DNA from: Paenibacillus etheri | Lineage (GTDB): Bacteria > Bacillota > Bacilli > Paenibacillales > Paenibacillaceae | Direction: 5' to 3' | Assembly (NCBI RefSeq): GCF_001012825.1 | Contig: NZ_LCZJ02000065.1 | Location: 1 to 64,000 of the forward strand | DNA length: 64,000 nt | In this document: one piece after another, positions 26,433 through 34,837 of the stretch | How the letters are laid out: the number at the start of each line of letters is the position of its first letter | How positions within the stretch are numbered: the first letter of the stretch is position 1 | Translations under genes and position numbers: made by a program | The notes under the pieces: generated by a model | Told to the model about the DNA's origin: nothing | What the model saw: the letters and a program-made list of their open reading frames with translations, nothing else | The model's database searches: none

Positions 26433-27107
26433 ATGACCGTTACTCTGTTATATATTGAAGATGATCATGAAATCGGCAGCGTTGTGTCTGCGGATTTAAG
26501 TGAGCGTGGTTATAGTGTACGCTGGCTGCGGAGCGGGGAGGGAGCGACGGAAGAAGCTGCGCCTTGTCAATTGGCTATTCTGGATGTAATGCTTCCGGGG
26601 CTGGATGGCTTTACTGTTGGACAACGATTGAAGCGGGCGTACCCTAAGCTTCCGATCTTGATGCTCTCCGCGCGAACCTCCATTGATGATAAGCTGCAGG
26701 GACTTGAGTTTGCGGATGATTATTTGACAAAGCCTTTTCATCCAGATGAATTGGCAGCTCGAATTGAAGTGCTGCTCAGGCGGAATGGGGCATCTGTTCA
26801 AGATTCGCTCGCGCTTAAGCACCTAGTTGTATATGAAGGGGATAACCGAGTAATAAATGCTCAGACTCAGGAAGAAGTCATGCTTACGGGGAAGCAATTT
26901 CAGATTTTTTCTTATTTGCTGCGTCATCTCGGCCAGATTATGACGAAAGAGCAGATTTATGAAGCCGTCTGGGGAGAAACTTATCTCGAAGGGGATAAAA
27001 CTTTGATGGTACATATACGATATTTGCGCGAAAAGTTAGAACTTGATCCGGGCCATCCGGAAATTATAGAAACTGTCCGGGGGATCGGATATCGGGTAAG
27101 AGCATGA
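26433..27107 (+). CDS. OmpR-family response regulator of a peptide-immunity cassette
   Basis: A 224-residue receiver plus winged-helix protein: LLYIEDDHEIG, LAILDVMLPGLDGF (phospho-Asp near 48), LTKPFHPDELAARI, and a C-terminal OmpR domain ending ETVRGIGYRV. The ATG at 26433 has GGGGAGG upstream; the longer frame reaches back through a terminator and is not coding. It overlaps the kinase gene by four bases (ATGA). It probably activates the ABC transporter genes downstream, where a direct repeat at 28524-28541 could be its site. Confidence 0.92.
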   Translation: MTVTLLYIEDDHEIGSVVSADLSERGYSVRWLRSGEGATEEAAPCQLAILDVMLPGLDGFTVGQRLKRAYPKLPILMLSARTSIDDKLQGLEFADDYLTKPFHPDELAARIEVLLRRNGASVQDSLALKHLVVYEGDNRVINAQTQEEVMLTGKQFQIFSYLLRHLGQIMTKEQIYEAVWGETYLEGDKTLMVHIRYLREKLELDPGHPEIIETVRGIGYRVRA

Positions 27108-28528
27108 GGATGTTAGGACGCATTCGCAAGCAGCGTAGCTCCTCTTTGCTATCGGGATATTTGCTTATTATCGTTTCGGCATTGCTTTTTATCCCTGTGA
27201 TTCTTCCGTTATCTTTTGTTCTCTACAATATGGTTAATGAAGTGACTAAAGGGGCTCCACCTGTAGACACCTCTCTGTATTCGGGCGTTGCAGCGCTGGA
27301 GACCATGTGGCATAAAGAGGCGCTTCAATTGGAAGATGGTTCTTCGGAAGCCATAAATGAGCGGCTATATGAACTGAGCCGGAAATACACTGAGGCTACT
27401 ATGTTTTGGGTAGATGGGCAGGGAAAGACCCAGTTGATTCTTACACCTGATGATGGCAATCCGAATCATGGCAGCGAAGTTCCGGAGCAGTGGACTGCGG
27501 CTGAGGCTATTTCGTTTATGAAAGAAAGTACGAAGCTTGATCCTTTAGCCATCGTCGCCTTCATGGGAGACAAAGTGGAAGCAAACAAAGGGTTTATGGT
27601 GATGCAAATTCCAAATAAGCTGCTAAACAAAGGGGCTTATGGGGGAGTGGGAGCTTGGGCTTTATATTACTTTGTGCTCTTTGCTCTTTTTGGAGGATTC
27701 GCTCTGGTTTCTTTGCTATTTTTCAGAAAAATACGCAAACGGCTACTACAGCTACAAACTGCGATGACGATTACGGGACCGGATCGAATGCCTAAATCTA
27801 TTATGACGGGCAAGCTGGATGAGATCGGCCGTCTGGAGGAAGCCTTCAATACGATGGTTGCCAAGCTGGATGAAAGCCGACGTAGGGAAATAGAAGAGGA
27901 GGAACTGCGCAAACGCCTAGTATCGAACCTATCTCATGATTTGCGTACACCGCTAACAGTTATCCGGAGTCACATTCATGTAATGACTAAGGAGAGCTTA
28001 ACCCCACAAGGACAACAGTCCTTACAACTAATGGATAAGCGTATAGCGGATCTTAGCGTCTTGATCGAAAATCTTTTATCCTACAATCTTCTCAACAGCG
28101 GAAGAATCACCCTGAAGCGGGAGCGTAAAGATGTCTTGCGCTTGTTGCGGGAAAGCGCCGCAGCTTGGTACCCCGTATGGGAAAAAGAGAACTTCGAGAT
28201 CGATATTGATTTGGAGGCTGAGCCTTTATTCTGGATGTTGGACGAGGTGTGGTTCCGCCGTATTCTTGATAATCTATTTCAGAATATTGTACGTCATGCC
28301 AGCAGTGGTCTTTATGTAGGTATTTCTACCGAGTTCCATAATGGGCAACGTGTCATTAGGATTACGGATCACGGTAGAGGCATCCAGAGTCCATCCGATT
28401 ACAAAGGGGCAGGATTAGGGCTGTCCATCGTGGATCTGTTGATGAAGCATATGGAGCTAGAGTGGGATATGGAGAGTACAGGAGATGGCACCTCCATTAT
28501 AATCTTCAATCCACAGGATGAAATTTAA
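27104..28528 (+). CDS. Sensor histidine kinase with HAMP domain
   Basis: A 474-residue kinase. Membrane helices at about 18-42 and 185-208 bracket an extracellular domain of about 140 residues. A HAMP linker follows (ITGKLDEIGRLEEAFNTMV region), then the H box VSNLSHDLRTPLTV, the N box LDNLFQNIVRHAS, the G1 box DHGRGIQ and the G2 box GAGLGLSIVDLLM. It lies between its regulator and a lantibiotic-immunity-type transporter, so an extracellular peptide antibiotic is the likely signal. Confidence 0.92.
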   Translation: MRMLGRIRKQRSSSLLSGYLLIIVSALLFIPVILPLSFVLYNMVNEVTKGAPPVDTSLYSGVAALETMWHKEALQLEDGSSEAINERLYELSRKYTEATMFWVDGQGKTQLILTPDDGNPNHGSEVPEQWTAAEAISFMKESTKLDPLAIVAFMGDKVEANKGFMVMQIPNKLLNKGAYGGVGAWALYYFVLFALFGGFALVSLLFFRKIRKRLLQLQTAMTITGPDRMPKSIMTGKLDEIGRLEEAFNTMVAKLDESRRREIEEEELRKRLVSNLSHDLRTPLTVIRSHIHVMTKESLTPQGQQSLQLMDKRIADLSVLIENLLSYNLLNSGRITLKRERKDVLRLLRESAAAWYPVWEKENFEIDIDLEAEPLFWMLDEVWFRRILDNLFQNIVRHASSGLYVGISTEFHNGQRVIRITDHGRGIQSPSDYKGAGLGLSIVDLLMKHMELEWDMESTGDGTSIIIFNPQDEI

Positions 28529-28541
28529 ACAAAACTTAAAC
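28524..28541 (+). promoter_or_regulatory. Candidate response-regulator direct repeat
   Basis: TTTAAAC (28524-28530) and CTTAAAC (28535-28541) are spaced 11 bases start to start, as for OmpR-family half-sites. They overlap the kinase stop codon and precede the transporter genes. Confidence 0.45.
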
Positions 28542-28598
28542 TTCATACCGCCTTGTTCTTAACCTTGGGACGTTATGCTAATTACCGAGGTGAGGAAC

Positions 28599-29510
28599 AT
28601 GAAAGAAACAGTGATTGAAACGAAGGATTTATTAAAAAAATACCGTGAACGGGCTGCGGTGGAAAATTTAAATTTGAACATCCGCAAGGGAGAAATCTAT
28701 GGCTTTCTAGGTCCAAACGGGGCAGGGAAAACAACAACAATTCGTATGCTGCTTGGACTGATCACTCCCACATCAGGAAGGATTGAAGTATTCGGCCAGG
28801 ATCTTCGCAAGCATAAGCTGCAAATTTTACGGAAGGTAGGGTCGCTTGTCGAATCCCCGTCCTATTACGGGCACTTAAGCGCTGTGGATAATCTTGAAGC
28901 CATCCGGCGTATCCTGGGTGCTCCGAAGTCACGAATTGCTGAGGTGCTTGATATTGTTTCCTTAACTGGGGAAGAGAAACGTCCGGTTAAAGGATTCTCC
29001 CTCGGGATGAAGCAGAGACTAGGTATTGCTGCTGCTTTGCTTGGGGAACCGGAGCTGCTTATTTTGGATGAGCCGACGAACGGGCTTGACCCGTCAGGGA
29101 TCCAAGAAATTCGCGGGCTGATTAAACGATTGCCGCAGGAGCAAGGGATTACTGTCGTAGTATCCAGTCACCTGCTTAGTGAAATTGAGCAAATGGCGGA
29201 TACTGTAGGCATCATTCGCCAAGGGCGAATGGTGTACCAAGACAGCATAACGAATCTGCAGCGTCAGGCCGGTGGAGAAATGCGCCTAGCAGTCTCGGAC
29301 CCGGAGGCCGCGCTGCGTCTTGCTGAAGAACGGGGATACGCAGGGGTACTTCAAGACCAAAAGCTGGTCTTTTCCCGAATGATTGATGCAAGAGTAGCCT
29401 TGCTAGTCAAAGCCTTGGTAGAGAATGGGCATGCCATCTATCGTGTAGAGGAGCGAAGACAATCACTTGAGGACTTCTTCCTGCAGGTTGTAGGAGGAGA
29501 GGAATCATGA
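28599..29510 (+). CDS. BcrA/LanF-type ABC transporter ATP-binding protein
   Basis: A 303-residue ATPase. Walker A is GPNGAGKTTTIRML, the signature FSLGMKQRLGIAAAL, and Walker B LLILDEPTNGLDPSGIQEIR. The NGLDPSGI wording and the ~90-residue C-terminal extension ending SLEDFFLQVV are typical of bacitracin (BcrA) and lantibiotic immunity (LanF) exporters. GAGGTGAGG precedes the ATG at 28599. It overlaps the first permease gene by four bases. It would power export of a peptide antibiotic away from the membrane. Confidence 0.9.
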   Translation: MKETVIETKDLLKKYRERAAVENLNLNIRKGEIYGFLGPNGAGKTTTIRMLLGLITPTSGRIEVFGQDLRKHKLQILRKVGSLVESPSYYGHLSAVDNLEAIRRILGAPKSRIAEVLDIVSLTGEEKRPVKGFSLGMKQRLGIAAALLGEPELLILDEPTNGLDPSGIQEIRGLIKRLPQEQGITVVVSSHLLSEIEQMADTVGIIRQGRMVYQDSITNLQRQAGGEMRLAVSDPEAALRLAEERGYAGVLQDQKLVFSRMIDARVALLVKALVENGHAIYRVEERRQSLEDFFLQVVGGEES

Positions 29511-30223
29511 TGTGGCGGGCACTGTCGGCGGATTGGCTCAAAATCCGTGGCAAGGGACTCTGGTTTCTAGTTTTTCTTGGGCCGATTGGACTTGTAGCCA
29601 TGCAGGGCCTGAACTTCGGCCTTCGATATGATTATCTTCGCGAGCAGTATAGTGCGGATTTATGGGGCGGACTTCTGGACAATGTGGCCTCATTTGTGCC
29701 TATTGCTCTTTTTCTCGGAGGGACCTTAGTATGCTCGTTGATAGCGAATGTTGAACATCAGATGAGCTCCTGGAAGCAGCTCTTGGCATTGCCTATCTCT
29801 CGTACTTCAGTGTTTATGGCTAAGCTGGTGCTCTGTCTGCTGCTTGTCGCGGTTTCTTGCTTGCTACTCTCGGTAGGTACAGTTACTTTAGGGCTTGTTT
29901 TGGGCTTCAAGGTCGAACTGATTCCGTATTTGGATGTGTTACGAATTGGTTTTATGTCTTATATTGCGGCGTTGCCGGTCATCGCTTTGCAGCTATGGCT
30001 TTCCTTGGCTAATCGTAATCAAACATTGCCGGTCGCTCTGGGGATTACCTTATCTCTGGTATCTATCTTCTCCATGGTACTTTCAGAATGGGTTCCTTTA
30101 ACATGGCCATATATGGCTTGGGAATCTTCGCATCGTCTCTTATTTAGCGGCGCAGGGTTGCTGCTGGGGCTGCTGATTCTTTTGCCGGGTGCACTGCACT
30201 TCGCACGAAAGGATGTGGATTAA
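29507..30223 (+). CDS. Lantibiotic-immunity-type ABC permease, subunit 1
   Basis: A 238-residue membrane protein of ABC-2 type with about six helices. It starts MMWRALSADWLKIRGKGLWF and has HQMSSWKQLLALPISRTSVFMAKL, the conserved segment of the LanE/LanG and BcrB-like permeases (E-x-x-x-x-W-K-x-x-L-x-L-P-x-S/T-R). It overlaps the ATPase gene by four bases, and one base separates its stop from the next start. It is expected to heterodimerise with the next gene product. Confidence 0.87.
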   Translation: MMWRALSADWLKIRGKGLWFLVFLGPIGLVAMQGLNFGLRYDYLREQYSADLWGGLLDNVASFVPIALFLGGTLVCSLIANVEHQMSSWKQLLALPISRTSVFMAKLVLCLLLVAVSCLLLSVGTVTLGLVLGFKVELIPYLDVLRIGFMSYIAALPVIALQLWLSLANRNQTLPVALGITLSLVSIFSMVLSEWVPLTWPYMAWESSHRLLFSGAGLLLGLLILLPGALHFARKDVD

Positions 30224-30224
30224 G

Positions 30225-30959
30225 ATGAATTCATTTTGGAGAGTGCTATCCGCAGAACGATTAAAAATGTCTAAATCATATGTCTGGCTTTTAGTTATAG
30301 GCAGTCCGATTTTAGCATTACTTCCCGGGGCATTGGCAGATAATCAAGGGGAGAAAATGACTTGGGAACTGCTGTTGAATGTGATGTCGATGATGCATGC
30401 CCTGCTGTTTCTTCCTGTGCTCTCGGGTATTTTTGCCGCACTGATCTGTCGCTATGAGCATCATGACGGGGGCTGGAAGATGTTGCTGTCTTTGCCCGTG
30501 ACCCGGTTATCGGTGTATCTCTCAAAATATGTGATGATTATCGGATTGCTGGCTGCGGTTCAAGTAACGTTCCTGGTGATGGTACTAGGGATGGGCTTAT
30601 TCCGAGATGTTCCAGGATCAATTCCTTGGTCGCTGCTACTAAGTTCGGTATTTGGCGGCTTTGTTGCCTGTTTGCCACTCGCTGCATTGCAGTTAGCGAT
30701 CTCTCAAGGCTGGAGCAGTTTTGGTGCCCCACTGGCGCTTAATGTGAGTCTGACGATTCCCAATATGCTGATCGCCAATTCTTCAACCTACGGTCCCTAT
30801 TATCCTTGGGTACAACCGATGTTGGCCATGATGCCGTATGGTGATGACACATTTGGAGCTTTTAATTTACCGTTTGAAACGCTGATGATAGTTGTGGGTG
30901 GTAGCTTTATTGTGTTTTTTACGGCAGGACTATTCTCCTTTTATCGTAAAGCGGTCTGA
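30225..30959 (+). CDS. Lantibiotic-immunity-type ABC permease, subunit 2
   Basis: A 244-residue membrane protein paralogous to its neighbour, with FWRVLSAERLKMSKSYVW at the start and HHDGGWKMLLSLPVTRLSVYLSK in the same conserved position, about six helices. The ATG at 30225 comes directly after the TAA of the preceding gene. Two unlike permeases plus one ATPase is the LanFEG arrangement. No lantibiotic precursor or modification gene is present, so this is resistance rather than self-immunity as far as the window shows. Confidence 0.87.
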   Translation: MNSFWRVLSAERLKMSKSYVWLLVIGSPILALLPGALADNQGEKMTWELLLNVMSMMHALLFLPVLSGIFAALICRYEHHDGGWKMLLSLPVTRLSVYLSKYVMIIGLLAAVQVTFLVMVLGMGLFRDVPGSIPWSLLLSSVFGGFVACLPLAALQLAISQGWSSFGAPLALNVSLTIPNMLIANSSTYGPYYPWVQPMLAMMPYGDDTFGAFNLPFETLMIVVGGSFIVFFTAGLFSFYRKAV

Positions 30960-30990
30960 TATGCAGTGAAGCTTATAAACGCCTTCTCAA

Positions 30991-31019
30991 TGGACATCCA
31001 GAGCTGGGTTTCATATAAT
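30991..31019 (+). promoter_or_regulatory. SigA promoter of the ArsR-family gene
   Basis: TGGACA, a 17-base spacer and a perfect TATAAT lie 50 bases before the start codon. No SmtB-type dyad is visible here. Confidence 0.65.
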
Positions 31020-31068
31020 TGAAGAAAACAATCAGCGAAGCTGACTAGCTGGTGGAGGAGGCGATAGC

Positions 31069-31434
31069 ATGGAGCCAACGGCATTAGAGGATTGCGATAA
31101 CACATGCAAGGGTTCGGAGCTTGAACCGGAATCCATTGCATTGATTCTGCCTGACCGAGAAATAACGGATAAAATGGCAGAGATGTTCAAAGCGTTGGGT
31201 GATCCAACACGAGTGCGGCTCATTTACGCTTTGTCCCAGAAAGAATTATGTGTACACGATTTGTCTGTGATCCTTGATATGGGCCAATCTGCGATATCCC
31301 ATCAGCTCCGTTATTTACGGAATTTACGAATTGTGAAGCGTCGTAAAGAAGGGAAGACGGTATTCTATTCGCTCAACGATGCGCATGTAGAGCAGATCTT
31401 TCTGCAGACACATGAGCATGTCCGTCACGAATAG
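31069..31434 (+). CDS. czrA: ArsR/SmtB-family zinc/cadmium-sensing repressor (CzrA-like)
   Basis: A 121-residue winged-helix repressor. ELCVHDLSVILDMGQSAISH is the recognition region. The C-terminal helix has D-x-H followed ten residues later by H-x-x-H (DAHVEQIFLQTHEHVRHE), the alpha-5 zinc site of CzrA/SmtB. An N-terminal DCDNTC adds two cysteines, as in CadC-type sensors that also bind cadmium or lead, although the alpha-3 site has His instead of the second Cys. It should release the operator before the P-type ATPase gene when metal is high. Start supported by GGAGGAGG. Confidence 0.88.
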   Translation: MEPTALEDCDNTCKGSELEPESIALILPDREITDKMAEMFKALGDPTRVRLIYALSQKELCVHDLSVILDMGQSAISHQLRYLRNLRIVKRRKEGKTVFYSLNDAHVEQIFLQTHEHVRHE

Positions 31435-31466
31435 CTGGGTATTAAGTGGTTTTTTTACGTAAAAAA

Positions 31467-31516
31467 GAGGGAATTCCAACAGCCGTTTCAGGCGTTTGGG
31501 ATTCCCTTTTCTTATT
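31467..31516. terminator. Terminator between czrA-like and CPBP genes
   Basis: The arms GGGAATTCC and GGGATTCCC flank a loop containing a GCCGTTTCAGGC mini-stem, followed by TTTTC. The gene beyond it is convergent. Confidence 0.7.
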
Positions 31517-31535
31517 AACTTATTAACTTATTAAC
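31512..31535. repeat. Three tandem 8-bp units over the CPBP stop codon
   Basis: TTATTAAC occurs three times head to tail. The minus-strand stop codon of the CPBP gene lies in the last unit; copy-number change would alter the 3' untranslated region only. Confidence 0.8.
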
Positions 31536-32292
31536 TAGATTGATTTAGGTTGCCCGATAGGGTTGGTTTTCTAAAAGATAAAGCCAGCCAGACACATTGA
31601 ACAGCGAGCACCAGGAGAATGAGTAGATCAATTCCTACATATTCGCTTGTATTATCGTTACCAACAAACTGAATCAGATTATGTACAAAATGAAACAATA
31701 TCAGCGGAACAATATTATTATTTTTCAGCATCAATAAGGCTAACACAAAACCGATCAGAAGAGCATATACGAGCTGTAGAAGGATTTGTGTTATGTCAGT
31801 ACCAGATAAGGCATTAAGTAGGTGGGTAATAGAGAAGAGAATGCTTGAAGTAATTACAGCTGTTTTAGCACCCTTAGTGAGCAAGACCTTGAAAATCAAT
31901 CCGCGGTAGATACTTTCTTCCACAAAGGCAACAAGCAGGGTGAAGAAGATAAAGAACATTACCTCAGACGCACTGATCTCACGAAAACCCTTAAAGGAAA
32001 TGGTGATCAGGATGACCACTAGAGGTGCATAATAGATCCAATTCCCGGAGGATATGGTGTTCAGAGGACGGAAGCCAAGATCACTCCATTTGCTCTTAAG
32101 CGTAAAGTAGATGATCAGTACAAGCGCGATTGGAATAAAGGAGAGCAGTACAGGTGCGGTATACGAAAGCTCTTTAATCGTAGCGTATGTCCCGGCGGCA
32201 GATACAGCTAAAAGTAACAACACCTCAATAATAACAACGGTCCAAACAGGGTGTTTCTGTGAAAAAGAAGACGTCTTGGCTAGCTTTGACAT
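31531..32292 (-). CDS. CPBP-family intramembrane protease (CAAX/Abi type)
   Basis: A 253-residue protein with about seven to eight helices and the three family motifs: VAFVEESIYRGLIF (E-E-x-x-x-R, about residues 123-136), a His in SITHLLNAL, and FHFVHNLIQF (H-x-x-x-N/H region). These form the putative metal-binding active site of type II CAAX prenyl endopeptidase-like proteins. Bacterial members include bacteriocin-immunity proteins. Context gives no specific role; it lies convergent to the metal sensor gene. Start ATG preceded by AAGGGTG. Confidence 0.87.
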   Translation of the reverse strand: MSKLAKTSSFSQKHPVWTVVIIEVLLLLAVSAAGTYATIKELSYTAPVLLSFIPIALVLIIYFTLKSKWSDLGFRPLNTISSGNWIYYAPLVVILITISFKGFREISASEVMFFIFFTLLVAFVEESIYRGLIFKVLLTKGAKTAVITSSILFSITHLLNALSGTDITQILLQLVYALLIGFVLALLMLKNNNIVPLILFHFVHNLIQFVGNDNTSEYVGIDLLILLVLAVQCVWLALSFRKPTLSGNLNQSS

Positions 32293-32434
32293 GGTCTATA
32301 TTCACCCTTCCCTTTTTTGTAATTCAATTGCCAATCCATCTCGCGGACGATCATACATGATTTACCATATTTTCACGAAAAGGTCAATTGATTTAACTTT
32401 TAAGGGATCGGAGAAAAATGGTGTACATCGCGTA

Positions 32435-32463
32435 TTGACCTTCAAAAATAAAGGGAATATAAT
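32435..32463 (+). promoter_or_regulatory. SigA promoter of the metal-exporting ATPase gene
   Basis: TTGACC, a 17-base spacer and a perfect TATAAT; the start would be near 32470, just before the operator. Confidence 0.8.
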
Positions 32464-32477
32464 AGCAATAAGAAAAC

Positions 32478-32497
32478 ATATGAACAAGTGCTCATAT
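32478..32497. promoter_or_regulatory. ArsR/SmtB-type operator
   Basis: TATGAACA-N4-CTCATA closely matches the imperfect TGAAC-centred dyad of CzrA/SmtB/CadC operators. Its position just downstream of the promoter fits repression by the czrA-like product. Confidence 0.75.
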
Positions 32498-32525
32498 ATG
32501 GTTTTTATTTGAGGAGATGTGCCGT

Positions 32526-34766
32526 ATGGATACGATGCAAGGGAAAGTAAAACGTCAATGGGAATTAGAAGGTTTGGATTGCGCCAATTGCGCCAGGAAA
32601 ATTGAAGATAAAGTGCAGAAGATCGAGGGCGTATCGTCTTGCTCCGTTAATTTTGTTACGAAGACAATGACGATGGAAACCGCCGCTGGTTATGAAGAAT
32701 CGGCGATTGTAGAAGCAAAGAAAACGGTGAAGGCACTTGAACCCCATGTAAATGTGAAGGAAAAAACTCAGGGCAGTCGCAAGCTGTACAATAACAGTGG
32801 TCACGAGCATGAGCACAAACATGGCGATGAACACGATCATCAGGCTGCAGACGGACATAAGCATGATGATGCTGATGGTCACAGCCATGGTCACAGTCAC
32901 GAGCATGGGGAGGGAGATACCCGTAAGATTCTACTGCGGCTAGGTGGCGGTGGGATACTTGCGCTTGCCGGAATATTTTTACCGGTAGAGGGAGTAGTAG
33001 AGCTGTTGATTTTCTTAGCTGCTTATCTCATCGTGGGAAGTGAGGTCGTCTGGCAGGCGGTTAAGAACATTATCCGGGGCCAGGTGTTCGATGAGAATTT
33101 CTTGATGGCTCTTGCAACCATCGGCGCTTTTGCGATTGGTGAGTATCCAGAGGGTGTAGCGGTTATGCTTTTTTACCAAATTGGAGAGTTGTTCCAAGGT
33201 CTGGCAGTAAACCGCTCACGCCGATCTATCACGGCACTTATGGATATCCGTCCCGAATTTGCTTATCTTAAGCTTGGAAATGATCTGAAACGAGTCTCCC
33301 CTGAGGAAGTAGCTATCGGTGATTTGATTGTTGTGAAACCGGGTGAGAAGGTACCTTTGGACGGAACGATCCTCGAGGGTAGCGCCATGATGGATACATC
33401 AGCACTTACCGGGGAATCTGTACCGCGTTCGGCTGGACCGGGAAGCACCGTATTAAGTGGGTTTATTAATCGGAACGGTGTTATTACGATGCAAGTCACT
33501 CAGACCTTTGGAGAATCAGCTGTATCCAAAATTCTGGAACTAGTGCAGAATGCTTCGAGCAACAAGGCAAAAACGGAGAACTTTATTACTAAATTTGCAC
33601 GGGCTTACACACCTATAGTAGTGATCACAGCAGTACTGCTGGCAGTCGTTCCTCCGCTAGTGATTAGCGGGGCAACCTTTTCAGATTGGATTTACCGGGC
33701 GCTTGTCTTTCTAGTTATCTCCTGCCCATGTGCGCTTGTAGTCTCGATTCCACTCGGTTTCTTCGGAGGGATTGGTGCAGCTTCACGCAGTGGGATTCTA
33801 ATTAAAGGAAGTAACTATCTTGAAGCATTAAATGATGTGAAAGTAGTTGTATTTGATAAGACCGGAACGTTGACCAAGGGGCAATTTAAGGTTACTGGAA
33901 TTTATCCGTCGGGTGGCAAGTCTAAGGATGAGTTGCTGAGGATAGCCGCTTATGCGGAGAGCCATTCGAATCATCCGATTGCCGAATCGATTCGAACGGC
34001 TTATGGAGAGCAGATTTCTAAGGAAGCGATCTCCAATTACAACGAAATCTCTGGTCATGGGATTGAGGTTTCGATTGAAGGTAAGACCGTACTTGCAGGT
34101 AACGCGCGTCTGATGGAGCGAGAGGGTATAGCTTATGAGGTACCAGAGCAGAGCGGTACAGTAGTTCACATCGCTGTGGATCATCAGTATGGAGGTCATC
34201 TGGTGATTGCTGATGAAGTGAAGGAGGACTCACTGCAGGCCATTCAGACGCTCAAAAAACTTGGCATCCGCAAGACGGTGATGCTCACTGGCGATGCTTC
34301 TTCCGTAGCTGAAGCTGTTGGGAAGCAGTTAGGTGTTGATGAGGTTCACGCTGAGCTTTTGCCACAGCATAAGGTGGAGGCCATCGAGAAGCTGGATCGT
34401 GAAAAGTCTCATCGCGAGAAAATTATTTTTGTCGGAGACGGAATTAATGATACCCCAGTGCTAGCTAGAGCAGATGTTGGAATCGCAATGGGTGGACTGG
34501 GCTCGGATGCTGCAATTGAAGCGGCAGATATCGTAATTATGACCGATGAACCCTCGAAGATTGCTGTAGCGATTGGCATTTCGAAGCGTACACGAATGAT
34601 TGTATGGCAAAATATTATCTTTGCTCTAGGCGTTAAAGCTATATTTCTTATCCTCGGCGCATTTGGGATTGCCACGATGTGGGAAGCTGTATTCTCAGAC
34701 GTTGGGGTAACCGTGTTGGCTGTGCTGAACAGTATTCGAGCATTAAAGGTTAAAGATCAAGGATAA
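32526..34766 (+). CDS. cadA: P1B-type zinc/cadmium-exporting ATPase (CadA/ZntA)
   Basis: A 746-residue P-type ATPase. It has an N-terminal heavy-metal domain with GLDCANCARKIEDKV (C-x-x-C), then a His/Asp-rich linker of about 40 residues (about 95-135), transmembrane CPC motif SCPCALVVS, phosphatase TGES, phosphorylation site DKTGTLTKG, and hinge GDGINDTPVLARADVGIAMG. These place it with Zn2+/Cd2+/Pb2+ exporters. GAGGAG lies nine bases before the ATG at 32526. The promoter carries an SmtB-type operator, so it should be induced by metal through the czrA-like repressor 1.1 kb upstream. Confidence 0.94.
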   Translation: MDTMQGKVKRQWELEGLDCANCARKIEDKVQKIEGVSSCSVNFVTKTMTMETAAGYEESAIVEAKKTVKALEPHVNVKEKTQGSRKLYNNSGHEHEHKHGDEHDHQAADGHKHDDADGHSHGHSHEHGEGDTRKILLRLGGGGILALAGIFLPVEGVVELLIFLAAYLIVGSEVVWQAVKNIIRGQVFDENFLMALATIGAFAIGEYPEGVAVMLFYQIGELFQGLAVNRSRRSITALMDIRPEFAYLKLGNDLKRVSPEEVAIGDLIVVKPGEKVPLDGTILEGSAMMDTSALTGESVPRSAGPGSTVLSGFINRNGVITMQVTQTFGESAVSKILELVQNASSNKAKTENFITKFARAYTPIVVITAVLLAVVPPLVISGATFSDWIYRALVFLVISCPCALVVSIPLGFFGGIGAASRSGILIKGSNYLEALNDVKVVVFDKTGTLTKGQFKVTGIYPSGGKSKDELLRIAAYAESHSNHPIAESIRTAYGEQISKEAISNYNEISGHGIEVSIEGKTVLAGNARLMEREGIAYEVPEQSGTVVHIAVDHQYGGHLVIADEVKEDSLQAIQTLKKLGIRKTVMLTGDASSVAEAVGKQLGVDEVHAELLPQHKVEAIEKLDREKSHREKIIFVGDGINDTPVLARADVGIAMGGLGSDAAIEAADIVIMTDEPSKIAVAIGISKRTRMIVWQNIIFALGVKAIFLILGAFGIATMWEAVFSDVGVTVLAVLNSIRALKVKDQG

Positions 34767-34769
34767 AAA

Positions 34770-34826
34770 AAATCGCTCTTTGGGGTATTGGTGTTACTTA
34801 CCGATCCCAAAGGGCGATTTGTTTCG
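34770..34826. terminator. Bidirectional terminator between cadA and the LDH-like gene
   Basis: AAATCGCTCTTTGGG pairs with CCCAAAGGGCGATTT, with T-rich tails on both strands. Confidence 0.88.
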
Positions 34827-34837
34827 TTTGCAGGAGA

